From Trifolium pratense (taxonomy: Eukaryota > Streptophyta > Magnoliopsida > Fabales > Fabaceae), in assembly GCF_020283565.1 (NCBI RefSeq), contig NC_060060.1, forward strand, positions 40,424,001 through 40,488,000: 64,000 nucleotides of DNA, given 5' to 3'. The translations under genes were made by a program, and so were the position numbers. Positions 24,991 through 36,273 of the stretch are shown here, in pieces (within the stretch, counting starts at the first letter, position 1; every line of letters starts with the position of its first letter). The notes beneath the pieces are model-generated. The model was not told the DNA's origin, did not search any database, and saw only the letters and a list, made by a program, of their open reading frames with translations.

Positions 24991-27900
24991 TTTATATCTA
25001 GCTTGCAATCATGCCAATCAGCAGCATTTGGTGCCAAAATGTGCTTAATATGTATCAAAGAAATATATCTTGAGGATTAGAGAAAAGCCTTGTTGCATAT
25101 CTAATGTTGAGCAAAACAATAATCTAATAATCTAACCTGCCATGAGTCGATTTCCAAATTTACAAAGAAGATTGGTGCAGTGATTTGTGATACAAATTTT
25201 TGAGGGAAAAAGCACTGCAGCATAGTTAAATATTCAAAACTATTATTAACAGAACTAAAGAAGGAATTGAATTACTAAGGTAGAAACATAGAACTATAGT
25301 TCACAAACTAACCAGCTCTTGTAGCTATATTGAAACAAGAATAAAACTCCATATGCATGTAGCTATATTGATAGACCAACAAAGATGTATGAAACCTGAG
25401 TAAATTGAGGTGTTATCTAGCAGACCAAGCTAGTCTGCAACCAACAAAATACCAGAATAAAAAACTGAATATATTATAATGTACAATATATCATTGTAGT
25501 CAGAAATGAATTCTAGATACCAAGTATCAGTTCTCTTCAGGTTTATAATTAAACTATCAGTGTTTGAAACCTTATCAAAAAGAGTACTCTTCCCTGCTCC
25601 TAATTCTTAGCAGAGCTTTTATGACTTTATAACCGGGAAAGTTGTATTTTCACGAGTAATATACATTCTCCTATTGATATACAAACCATATAGTATAGAA
25701 AAGAAAGAATCCCTACTTAAGATTATTATGATATTAGTCTAGGCCTATAAGCCTTCAGGATTATTGCAATAAAAGTCATTCAGACAATCACAATTCACAA
25801 AGAAAATTAGCATGAAATTTTGTATAAATTACAAAACATGTACATTAATAAGCAATGCCAGAATTTGGAACAGTCAAAGATAAGTTAAGAAAAAGCTAAA
25901 GAAATCAAAGGGCCACTCACACTAAAACATCACCAGCTGGACCAATTGCTTTGAATATAGACATATCAGTCATAGCAATACCATTAGCTGCTCCTCCTTG
26001 ATGTTGTTCCTGTTTTCCAAATCAACATGACAATTATACACAATTTCCTCAAAATAAAATCTCAACTTTTGGAATGAAATGAATTGTAGAATGGAACAAA
26101 CAATTACCACTGCTCTATATTGCATAAGAAATAAACCAGTGATTATGGTCACCTGAAATACAGAAGTACAAAACCACTATTAGGAGCAGAGGCCAGTACA
26201 ATTACCACTATATCACATATATGTACAATTGTATCTGAAATTCAGTAAATCAAACAAAAATCCTCCAACACTATTAACTATCACAAATGTAAAACGCCAA
26301 ACGCATGTGCCAACCACTTACAGCCGCTCTGATTTGGCTCAATCCTCTATTGCATGACACCTTAAAGTAACCATTGTTTTTATAAACCCCTACAAACAAT
26401 CACACAAAAAAATATCACCCTCTGGAACAATTGGGATGTACTCCATCAACCCATTCAAAACATGATTTTAATACATGTATGCCTTTACAATCGAGTGACG
26501 ATGGTAAATGACTACGGTGACAACGGTAGCAATCACACACCCACAATTAGGAGTTTAGGTTTACAATTACTCTGATATATGCATACATATCAATTGTGAA
26601 CGATGATTTCAATTAGGACTTCAAAAACCCTATTTCTACCTGAAAACTTATTGGTACACAGAAATTGCAAAAATTGCAAAATCAGAAAAGAAAACAAATG
26701 AGAAAAGCAAACTAAAGCAAACTAATACACAAAATGATCAAGGAACAAAGTCAGGCCTCATGTCAGAGCATCATGGAGGTATACTAATTCTAGTACATAG
26801 GCCTCATGTAAGAGCATAACCCAACACAAATAAAGAGAGCAAAAACTGGGAAGCAGACATAGACAAAAACAGTTCAGGATATAGTGAATACTCCCTCCGG
26901 ACACAATTATAAGCAAAATTGCATTTTTAGATTCGTTGAATAATTGATGTATCTGTACTATAATACAGACCAGATACATCTATTATTCAATGAATCTAAA
27001 AAGTACACTTTTGCTTATATTTGTGTCCGGAGGGAGTACTTACATAAAAATGAGAGAAGAGTAAGCCTGAGTATCTGTGTATACAGAATTCAACTTCTTA
27101 AACAAAGAAATATATGCACGACACTTTCAAATAGATTGGAATATTAGATTAAATATATATGGATATGCAAACTAACTGGTCAAGAAAGTGGGAAGATATA
27201 CATATTTCATTGAGCCTCTGCTTTTTCCTCTCATCCTGCATTCATCACACAAAATAACAAAAAACTATTACCAAAAGTTAAGAAAAAAATAAAATTAAAG
27301 CAACTCTTTAATTTCATCTAAAGCATTCAGAGACTATATTTAGGATGGATGTCAACCCATCCCTGATTTTATGCAGTCAAAATGACTTATTCTTCTTCTT
27401 TATTCTTTATTGTGTCAACTAATTACAGTAATTATGAACCAAACAAGAGAGATATATCTGCATAGTGCATATGAAATGACAATCAACACCAGACCCTGTT
27501 GTTTTGTCTGGTGTTTTTAAGACCTTTGATCCCAACACCGGGCCTTGTATAATTTTATGCAGAGGTTATCAGAAAATACAATATTTTCCTACATAGTGGG
27601 ATATCAAAATAACAATGTTATATGACATTACATGATTGACAACTTCTATAACAATAATTCAATCAATGCTCCAAAATTATTAGCCCAACTTTCAACATAC
27701 TTTATAGGAAATTCAAAATGTGCTAATTAGTATCTATTAGTTTGCATATCCAATATGTACATCGTATCAAGGTAGAGCCTATCAACAATGATATGATTCC
27801 ATGAATTTTACAGTCTTTAAGCCAAAGGATCCTACTATTAGTGTCAATTTTGCTTACTTTAATTCCTTTTCACCCAATCTAACCTTGAACGGTGACTTTA

Positions 27901-28570
27901 GGCATGGTTTTTACAATAATGAGCCCAAGTTATGGAAGTTTCAAGTATCAAAATTCCATAGGTTGAATTTAGAAAATCTGAACCTCTTTCTAGTTCTCAT
28001 ATTACAAATATCAACTTATATCATAGATGCTACATATTAAAGTCAGAATCACATAGCTTAGTTTCAATTCAACAACAATGTGACAATACGGTGAATCATA
28101 TAGTTGCATGTTATACAAATATGAAAATAAAATTCGATTTACCTTTTAACCTATGTGAAGGGAGCAAGGGAATCAAATTGAAACCTAACAGGAGAAGTAA
28201 AATTAGGTTACAGCAAGGCAAAATTAGTAAAGAAATCTGAATGAAGAACTGTGAAATTCGAATGACGAGTCGTGAATTCAGAACAACTCGACGAAACGTG
28301 AAATCCGAACAAAGCAAAAAAGCAAGAACGGTGGCTATTGTCGATTAGGAAAACGATACCTTGAAGCGATAATGGCTGAACTCACTGAGCATAAACACAA
28401 TTTTCGAGAGCGATTTCCGAAGGGATTGTGGAAATTGGGAAATTGAGAGTGAAGATTGTGCTGTCGCTGAAGAAAGAAATTGCGAAGCTATTCTAAAAAT
28501 TGAGAGATTGGAAGGTTCTGAAATAGGGAAATTGAGAAAGTGAAATAAGAAAGGAGAAGACGAGTGAACA
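24991..28570 (-). pseudogene. Exon fragments of an unidentified gene (copy B)
   Basis: Minus-strand exon-like pieces are as follows. A possible first exon ends at about 28362 with donor 'AAG|GTATCG' and contains 'MLSEFSHYRFK'. A ~34-bp piece lies at about 27206-27239. A piece at about 26011-25921 reads 'EQHQGGAANGIAMTDMS' then 'FKAIGPAGDVLV' and ends at a GT donor. A damaged version of the copy-A exon lies at 25120-24995, where a stop and frame change follow 'RYATRLFSNPQD'. The order fits a single gene of several small exons. I do not recognise the product. The damage near 25070 suggests a pseudogene or an alternative 3' end. A Stowaway element sits in one putative intron (26891-27036). Confidence 0.35.
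26889..27038. mobile_element. Stowaway-type MITE
   Basis: A 146-bp element (26891-27036) starts 'ctccctccggacacaa' and ends with the inverted 'ttgtgtccggagggag'. It is flanked on both sides by TA, the Tc1/mariner target-site duplication. The whole element is close to a palindrome. Non-coding. Related half-ends occur at 19738 and 63327. Confidence 0.9.
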
Positions 28571-29540
28571 AATAGCGCGTATGTTTAAATGGAATTTTGT
28601 AACCAAGGCTCAACTAATATAGTAATACTAACCATGTTTTCCGCCAAATAATCCCATTTTTTTGACATGACATGGCAAAATGATGGTTATTTGTTAAAAA
28701 ATCGTGTAAAACTATTTTACATTGTCGGTGCATATCAATTAAACTCTTAATTTTATTAATTAATTATGTGTTAATTTATAGATTTATGTGTTTTAGGTAG
28801 AATAATTAATTAGAAATAGAATAAGGATAATTGTGGACTTTATATTGGGCTTAGAGTTATGAAAGCGGGTGTTAAAATGAACCAAAGATATTTTCTCTTT
28901 AGGTCCCCACGTTTCTTTTATACCCCCTTATTTATATTTTTGCCCCTGCACGGTGTTTTGGGTTATACGAATCAAACTTTAAAAAAATTCGGTTAATAGA
29001 AATCATTCGCTTTTTTCTTCGAGCTTTGTTAACCGAAGTTAACTGATATAGAAACAGAAGCTTAACTTCTGATTTCAATTACGTTTTTTCTCCTAAACAC
29101 TACTCCTTCATCCTCTTGTGTGCGATTTTGTGGAAAACTTCAACATCCTACCTCAAACCATTCTTAATCAAGTAAGTTCCATACATTTACATGCACTTTT
29201 TCTCATTCCATGTTTTTCTTATCACATGCACTCTTTTCTACGTTTTTTTCCCTCTCTGAGTAATTTTTTATCTCAAAATTCTATGTTTGAATTGTTGAAT
29301 TAATGGTTAGTTGTTAGTTTAGTTAGATGTTAACATGAATGCATGTGATATTAGGTTCAATTTGTGTATGTCATTAGTTGGTATTACGGTGTACACTAAG
29401 TGTTTGACAAAATGTGTAAGTAAAATTCAATATGCTTCCATATGAATAATGTTTCTCATAGGTGTTAGGATTAAATGTTGATTGAATTATAGTTTGAATT
29501 TATCATAGTTTATAAGATTGTATTGATTGTGAAGATATTT
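28571..29540. other. Intergenic DNA
   Basis: AT-rich sequence between copy B of the unknown gene and a short ORF at 29560. No domain-bearing ORF or transposon end was recognised. Confidence 0.4.
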
Positions 29541-29559
29541 TTCCATGTTAGGATAAATA

Positions 29560-29822
29560 TGGAAGAAAATATTGGGAGAGGTAAGCATGGAAAGACAAGC
29601 AATGCAAATATTTCCGCTCGTAGAGAGCTTGCTGCAAATCGCCCTGCCAAACGAGGTCGTAGTAAGCAGCAAGGACCAACTCCGGCGCGAGGAACACATG
29701 ATGCTGAGGCGGGTGGTTCGCGTACACGATCACGTTTAAGCCAAATTCAACGGGGTACATCTGTATTGTCCAAATTACCCTTCAGTTTAAATTCAAATAA
29801 CATAATGGTTATTTCTTATTAA
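29560..29822 (+). pseudogene. Short basic ORF, possible transposon-derived fragment
   Basis: An ORF from the ATG at 29560 runs for about 87 codons, rich in R, K, A, S and G ('ARRELAANRPAKRGRSKQQ'). The composition is more gene-like than its surroundings and GC content rises locally. A possible donor follows 'RLSQIQRG' near 29752, after which the composition reverts to AT-rich. I do not recognise the family. It may be a fragment of a transposon-associated protein or a first exon whose partners are lost. Confidence 0.25.
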
Positions 29823-30118
29823 AGTCTTCCAACTATCACAATTCTTACAGAAATTTAAATAAGATACATTTTTTAATTACAAAACTTTATTAATCCCTCA
29901 TTTTTAATTTCATAAAAGTTTTTTTTTGACATAAAAGTTTTAGTGTGATAAATTTGTTACCGAAATTTATTTATATTGAAAAATGAAAAATAAAAACCGG
30001 GACCGGCACGTTTGACGGGGATGGCACGTGTGATTGAATGATTATCCAGAACCAAAAAAATGAAACGATAAATAGGTAAACTAAGCGATACGATAGCATT
30101 ACTTTGATTCGCGTGATA
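29823..30118. promoter_or_regulatory. Upstream region of the gene at 30119
   Basis: About 300 bp of AT-rich sequence ending in a more GC-balanced stretch (about 29998-30118) that is probably 5' UTR. No specific element can be named. Confidence 0.3.
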
Positions 30119-31507
30119 ATGGGCGGGGGAGGAACCATGAGGACGGCAGCCAAACTCGCTGGAATCGGTGTAGCCAGGTCGGGATTCAGGGGATCACCGG
30201 CATCATACTCGGTAGAACATTCTGTTCGTAACTCGTCGCGTGCGTCATCTCCTACAAGAGTTATATCGCAGGGAGCGAAAACCACTGACGTGAAGCCGCT
30301 GCATACATCTGTATCGGAGGATTTGAATGACTGGGAATTCGCTGATGAAGGCGATCTGTTTATGTCCGGTGGAGAGCCTATGCCGAGAGTGGTGTTCGGT
30401 GATGTTCCTACCTTTCAAGAAGCAAAGGAAGCTACTGCTGAATTGAAGGATGCTATTGATCAGTAAATATTTTTCTATTTCAATGTTTCAATTAGGGTTT
30501 TTTTGTTTTCTTGTTGGATATTTCAATATTTTTGTTAGTTTCTTTTTTGGTTGATAATAAATAGTCAAAGGGTTTTAGTCTGAGTTAGATTAATTAACTT
30601 CTGTTATTTTTATAAAACTAAGATGTTTAATTTCCTGTGATTTATGTTAGTTTTTGTCTGATATCTTCTTTTTTACCTTCCAGAATTTACCTTTCATCTG
30701 GTAATTCTCGATTTGAGGGCTCATCTCCTGGTAGCGAACTATCTGTTCTGTCTCCTCCTGCTAAGGAACCAGTGACCAATTCTAATTCTTGTCTTGTTGA
30801 GGCTATTTCAAATCCCTCAGTGCCTAAGCATGCCATTCATGCTTTTCAATTGCTTAGCTCAAGTGCTGAGGCCCAGGTGATATACCTTATTTTCATGTCT
30901 GGATGAGAGATAGTCAATATTAATCAATAGTAGCATTTTTAATCTTGTTAGTTAGTTATGTGTAATATATCGAAATTTTGATGATTTGTTGAATTGACAT
31001 TATACACTTGTCTTTGGTATCATCTCGACCAGACTGTTGTTCAATCCATTGCCTGTGACCCTAATATATGGAATGCTGTCATGCAAAATCCTGCAGTCAC
31101 TAGTTTCTTCGAATCACAGCTGGCAGGTAATTGTTTTCTAACCGCTCTTTTGTTTATCATTTGTGCTGGATTTTCATGCAATGGTTGATTTTGCAGCTGC
31201 CGAGTCAACAAACGGTGCTGCTTTTTTCGCTTCTGAAGCTGTAGAAACTCCTGAAAAAGAGAAAGCAAACGAGTCTCAGTTAGACACTGTTTTTGATTTT
31301 ATGGCTATTCTGCAGAATTTGAAGCTTACAGTTACTGAAATGGTAAGCAGAATGTCCAATTTCTTTCAGAACATATTCCCAACCGCTGAGAAAGACAAAT
31401 CTTCAGCTGATGGAGCAAATTTCATGGATTATAAAAATTTGATGGGAGAAAGTTTCATGGGATTGGCAGTTATGGTGATTATGGTTGTACTGATGAAGAG
31501 AGTCTAA
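30119..31507 (+). CDS. Conserved plant protein of unknown function with C-terminal membrane anchor
   Basis: Four exons: 30119-30462, 30684-30876, 31033-31126 and 31197-31507. All have GT-AG borders and matching phases, giving about 313 residues. The N-terminus 'MGGGGTMRTAAKLAGIGVA' is followed by a Ser/Arg-rich stretch, an acidic segment ('DLNDWEFADEGDLF'), and a helical part with 'TFQEAKEATAELKDAI'. The middle exons include 'WNAVMQNPAVTSFFESQ'. The last ~20 residues ('FMGLAVMVIMVVLMKRV') form one hydrophobic span ending in KR, typical of a tail-anchored protein. I recognise the pattern as a plant-wide unknown but cannot assign a domain or function. In-frame non-ATG codons upstream are ignored; the ATG at 30119 is preferred. 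Confidence 0.85.
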
Positions 31508-32730
31508 ACACTCACCAGACAAATATTACGCAATCCGTCGAGCTTTCTTGTCGTTTTAAATGCTTGTTAAATATAATAAATACATTTGAAGCAACAACTT
31601 ATGATCTAGGTAGGCAGTGTAGCTATTTGCTACTCCTTTATGCATTCTCTTAACATTTGAAGTATTAGTATTTTTGTTTGAGTAAAAGTGAAGTCTTGAT
31701 GCATCTGTTGGAGTTAAAAAATTTACTGGAGTTTAATAATCTTACGCTTATTGCTTGAAAATTTAACGTTTTCTTTTTTAAGCCATTTCCTAGAAGTTTT
31801 GGAATGGTTATGGATTGAACTTTTTTATAAATTATTGAGTAGTGAGAAATTGTACTTTACCCGTGATGTAAGGACCAAACGGTTGGTCATGGACCAATCT
31901 GAACGTATTAGCCCTACTGTACTGTACTGGTAGATATGGATAAGTGATAGTGAGCTTCATTTGGGCACAAAGCTGAAAATGCTAAAGTGGATACAGAAGC
32001 TTCCTCCATGCTTTGAAGTTTTGGCTTCATTTGTGCATTAGTGCAGGGTAACATTTCTTATATAGAAAGGAATTTCGAGAAAAAAATATCAGATGCTTGT
32101 CCGTGCGTAACACTTGGTGTAAAAAGGATTTCGAGAAGGAATTTCTATTAATTTTTTTCTCCTTCTCCAAATCAAATTATTAGTAGTTATAACTTATAAG
32201 TCATATTTTTAGTGTTAACTTTTATATGTTCAAATAACATAGAAACTATCAATTTAGTCATTAAATTATCTTTCTTTTTTTTCATGATTTACATGCTGTT
32301 GCTTTTAGGGTGAGTCAATATTTTACATTTTTGTATTAAATATTTGATATTCTAAAATTCTAAAATTACATTTGGTCCGTGTTTTCTCAATCCCAACACT
32401 CGAAAAATGTATGTATTTTAATTTATTTTTTTTTGCTCAAATGTATTTTAAATTTTTATTAAACTTTCATTGCCATTAAAATAATATTAAGCATTTCTTC
32501 TTAAAAGCTTTGTATAATTTAAATTTAAATATTTAACATATATCTTAGAAATACGAGTGGTATACACTTGCCATTATACTTTTGTATTTGTAAGAGAGCA
32601 ATTCAAATTTCACTAATAATTTTCTGAGTTTCCAATCTAAGAATATTTTTGAACCATTGCACAAAAGATTTTGGTATCTTAGTAAGGTTGCTTTTGAAAT
32701 CCACATAGGCTTCGGCGAAAATAATGGTTG
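31508..32730. other. Intergenic DNA downstream of the anchored protein
   Basis: The first few hundred bases are probably the 3' UTR. The remainder is AT-rich with no recognised gene or complete repeat. Confidence 0.4.
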
Positions 32731-33100
32731 GCTCATAAGCTGACTGATAGTTTATAGTTTATAGCTGATAACTGATGACCGATAGCTGATAAGTTAATTG
32801 AAGTGTTTGGTAAAATCAACGGTTCAACTAGCTAATAATGTAAAATGACATAAAAGGACATTCTTAACTCATAATAAAATTGATATTAATTTAATATTTG
32901 AGATACTTTAATTATTTATAATTATTTATTTATAATTAACTTTTAAACATTTATATCCATTTATAATAGTATTTTAATTTTATTTCATATCAAGTCAATA
33001 TCTATCTTCATTTTTTTTTGGTATAATTATCTTCATTACTTGTGCGTAGTATATTTAGTTTCATTATATACTCCATAAACTAATATTATATATATATATA

Positions 33101-34043
33101 TAGTGGCGGATCCAAGACCTTGAGTCAGTGGGTGCAAACTTTTTTGCTCTACACATTTTTTATTTTATTTCTCACAAAAAATGGCACAAAAAATGGCACA
33201 TTTTAGTATGTGAAAATATATTTGTCTATAAAAATTGTCGCTGCTATTAGACTAATGTTGATTCACTTTTTCTTTTTTTGACAAAATGTTGATTCACTTT
33301 TATATATCATATTTTGTCATTAGTCCTTCTAAATAATGGTCTCTAAATGTTTTTCGTCAATAAATTTGATCCTCGTTGTTAAAATAAGTTGTACACAAGA
33401 TTCTTTGGTGTTTTAAAAGGCAATGATTTTGGAATTTTAATTTTTTTTTAGAAAGATAGGTTAAAGGTTGAGAAAGAAAACTTAAAATTTTGTTACTTAT
33501 AGATATATTTTATTTTATTTTAAGACATGTAAAGAAAACATTGTAATGTTATGTCATTTCATTTGTGATGGCACGATAAAACTCACTTTTTAGGATATGC
33601 ATGACAAATTTTTGTTCACAGTACAACTATAAAAAATATGAAAATACTTCTTTTATTGTCCTGTCCTGTGTTATTTTGTTTGTCTTGTGTTATTTTGTCT
33701 AGTTTTTATTGTTTCACGAATCAAACGCACCCTTAAATTTATTGGAAAATTGATGTATATGACTTATAATATAGACATTAATTTTTGAATGACCTAAAAA
33801 TTGATTTTTTGCTTATAACAATAACCGAATAAAATATTATATATGTAAAGAAAAGCAATGTAGTGGGGCATTTTGTAAGAGAACAAATGGTGGCTATTGG
33901 TCAATCTCAAATGACGTGAGAGAGATGAGAGGTGCAAAGTAAAAATGTGAGGGTGGTCAACATGTGAAAAATTATCCTTATACATGGAGTTTTTACAAAT
34001 CCAGTGGGTGTAAGTGTACACCCTCATTATAGGGTGGATCCGC

Positions 34044-34048
<5 letters not shown>
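33101..34048. mobile_element. TIR element with 'ggcggatcc' ends
   Basis: Starts 'tagtggcggatccaagacc' and ends with the inverted 'ggtggatccgccccta'. Near the inner sides 'cagtgggtgcaaac' and 'ccagtgggtgtaagtgtac' are in the same orientation. About 950 bp, non-coding and AT-rich. The ends sit in (TA)n sequence, so the target-site duplication cannot be read. Superfamily not assigned. Confidence 0.5.

Positions 34049-34100
<52 letters not shown>
34046..34100. repeat. (TA)n/(TG)n microsatellite
   Basis: About 45 bp of alternating TA followed by (TG)n, abutting the right end of the 'ggcggatcc' element. Confidence 0.9.
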
Positions 34101-34101
<1 letters not shown>

Positions 34102-34740
34102 TTTTTTTTCCTGGTAAATGTTATCTTTGAAATGCAAGCATTGACAATTGTTTTTCATTCAGTAGATTAAAAATTGATCGGTTGAACAATGAATAATATA
34201 AGTATATAAATTGAAATTGAAATGAGTCAAGTCGTAAAGGTAAAATATAAGAATTGGAAAGCAATCAGAACATGACTAACGTAATTATTTTATTTTATAT
34301 TATAGTAATACTATAATAAATTACAAAGGATAAAATTGAATTTTTAGGTATAATGATTAGGGTATAAATGGAAGAAAAAATGATAAGCTAGAAGCTATAA
34401 GCTCAGAAGATACTTGAAATAGCTTTTGGAAAATAAGCTATAAGTCAGTAAAATAAACTATAAGCTCTTTCTGAAAAGACCGTTACCAAACAAGTCTTTT
34501 AATTTATAAGTCATATGACATAAAGTATAAGATAACTTTTTTGACTTGCCAAACAGACCGATAGTAGAGCTCAAACTGTACTCTATATCCCAAGTTCCAC
34601 TCCCAATTGTCAAACAATGACCACACAAAGTAACCATCTTCCCCGCATTGATTTCATGTTATCATAAAATCAAGGTAGCTACCGATTAATTTTTTTTTAG
34701 CGAAGAATTGTTAGTTGTTAGTATTTACAATGTTATGTTA

Positions 34741-35385
34741 GTTAAACCTAGAGGTGGGAATAGGCTAGGCCGAGCTAGGCTTTGCCAAGCCTGAGTCTGG
34801 CCTGTCAAAAAATCGAAAGTCTGAGCCTGGCCTGTGGCCTATCATAGGCTTAAATTCTAGGCCTGAGCCTGGCCTTTTGAAAGTCTGATGTGGCCTGTTA
34901 GCCTGTTTAAAAGCCTATTTCATATGAACATATTTAAATAAATAATTATATTTATTTTGAAATATACTTATGAACTAATAAAATAATGTTCCATTTGATA
35001 TTTTAGAGAATTTGACTATATATGTCATCATATTTCAATTCTAGTTTATAATAATACATTTATATATGTTAAAAACTAATGTAGATTAATAAACTTAAAT
35101 TACTTAAAAAGTTAATAGATTTATAATTTAATCAAAGTATAAATTTTAATATATAAATAATAATCGTAATAAAAATATTATTCATGTTAACTTAAATAGG
35201 CCGGCCTAGTAGGCCTCAAAGGCTTTTTTAATGGCCTGCGGCCTGGCCTTTTTAGCTAAATAGGCTTATAAAAAAGCATTGGCCTGCTCTATTTAAAGAA
35301 ATAGGCTGGCCTGGCCTGAGCCTATGTAGGCTAGGCCTTAAGGCCATGTAGGCCGGCCTGGCCTGTTCCCACCTCTAGTTAAACC
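34741..35385. mobile_element. hAT-like MITE with exact 8-bp target-site duplication
   Basis: A 629-bp element (34749-35377) begins 'tagaggtgggaataggc' and ends 'gttcccacctcta'. Both sides carry the identical 8-bp 'gttaaacc'. An 8-bp duplication and a TAGAG..CTCTA type terminus fit the hAT superfamily. Both subterminal zones are packed with 'aggcc/ggcct' motifs, and the centre is AT-rich. Non-coding. The perfect duplication suggests a fairly recent insertion. Confidence 0.85.
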
Positions 35386-35390
35386 CCCTG

Positions 35391-35735
35391 AAATTGTAAA
35401 ATGTCAATCAAATTACCGCTTGCTTTATTTGCTCCGTCTATTTTGGGTCTCCAAAAACATATTGTTTGATCTCCAACCTCTTTACAACCAGGTGAATAAC
35501 AAGGAACCAAAACAACAAAACTATAATCATTATCATTATCATTGATTTCAAAATCAGAACCAAGAGGTTTTAGCCACCCAATAGACCAATCTGAATCATC
35601 AAATTCATAACAAAACAAGAAACATCAATCACCAACATCATACTCTTTATCAATTTTTGTCTCATCCATCTTTTCTTTATCAAAATAGACGGAGTAAATG
35701 GAACACGGAGCAATTTGATTGACATTTTACAATTT
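35391..35735. mobile_element. TIR element carrying an internal ORF-like segment
   Basis: The ends 'aaattgtaaaatgtcaatca' and the inverted 'tgattgacattttacaattt' are near-perfect. Second inner arms contain 'gctccgtctattttg' and 'caaaatagacggagtaaa'. On the minus strand, about 35610-35400 is open and reads like real protein ('DDSDWSIGWLKPLGSDFEI', 'VLVPCYSPGCKEV'), so a gene fragment may have been captured. I do not recognise its source. It starts only a few bases after the hAT MITE ends. Confidence 0.5.
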
Positions 35736-35908
35736 TAGAAGATATTTACCTATTTTCAAATTTTAAAGGGTATTTAACGAATTTTAAAATATAGGAAATT
35801 ATTTGGCATTTTAGGTTACTTGACCCGATCTATTTCCAAAACAAAAAAAGAAGAGTCATTTAGGTTACTTGACCCGACAATCAATCAGCCACCCAAACGG
35901 CTCGGTCT

Positions 35909-35911
<3 letters not shown>

Positions 35912-35944
<33 letters not shown>
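35912..35944. repeat. (CT)n tract in the ORRM 5' UTR
   Basis: About 16 CT units, ending roughly 45 bp upstream of the ATG at 35990. CT-rich tracts close to the start are common in plant 5' UTRs. Confidence 0.9.
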
Positions 35945-35948
<4 letters not shown>

Positions 35949-35989
35949 AACCCACCAAGGGTTTTACATTTTTAGCTTAAACCCTATCC

Positions 35990-36239
35990 ATGGCTTTGAC
36001 GATGAGGGCTGCAGTGGCGGCGCCCCGCGGTTTACGCCGACTTTTCTGCACCAACCCAACCGCTTCTTCTCCCACTTTCCCTTTCACTTCAACGCCGCCT
36101 TCCGGAGCTACTTCCACTCGACAGATGGCGGATCCCAGCACCAACCTCTTCGTCTCCGGTCCGTCTTTTCCTTCCTAATTTTCTCTTATCACCGTTTCCC
36201 TTCAATAATTAATTATTTTTTCCTTAGCTTATTACTAAA

Positions 36240-36273
<34 letters not shown>

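Larger units (their letters stand above)
32735..34565. repeat. Outer TIR element split by a later insertion
   Basis: The left part (about 32735-32830, with repeated 'agctgata' and 'gtgtttggtaaaatcaacgg') and the right part (about 34375-34565, with 'aagctataag' repeats and 'ccgttaccaaacaagtc') are inverted relatives. They match the layout of a common plant TIR element starting 'gtttggtaa'. The middle is interrupted by the 'ggcggatcc' element at 33101-34048 and a (TA)n tract. Boundaries are approximate. Confidence 0.45.

Noticed and set aside
31341..31370. Possible 29-bp intron in the last exon of the 30119 gene
   Set aside because: GT and AG are present but the length is far below plant intron minimum and the frame is open through it.
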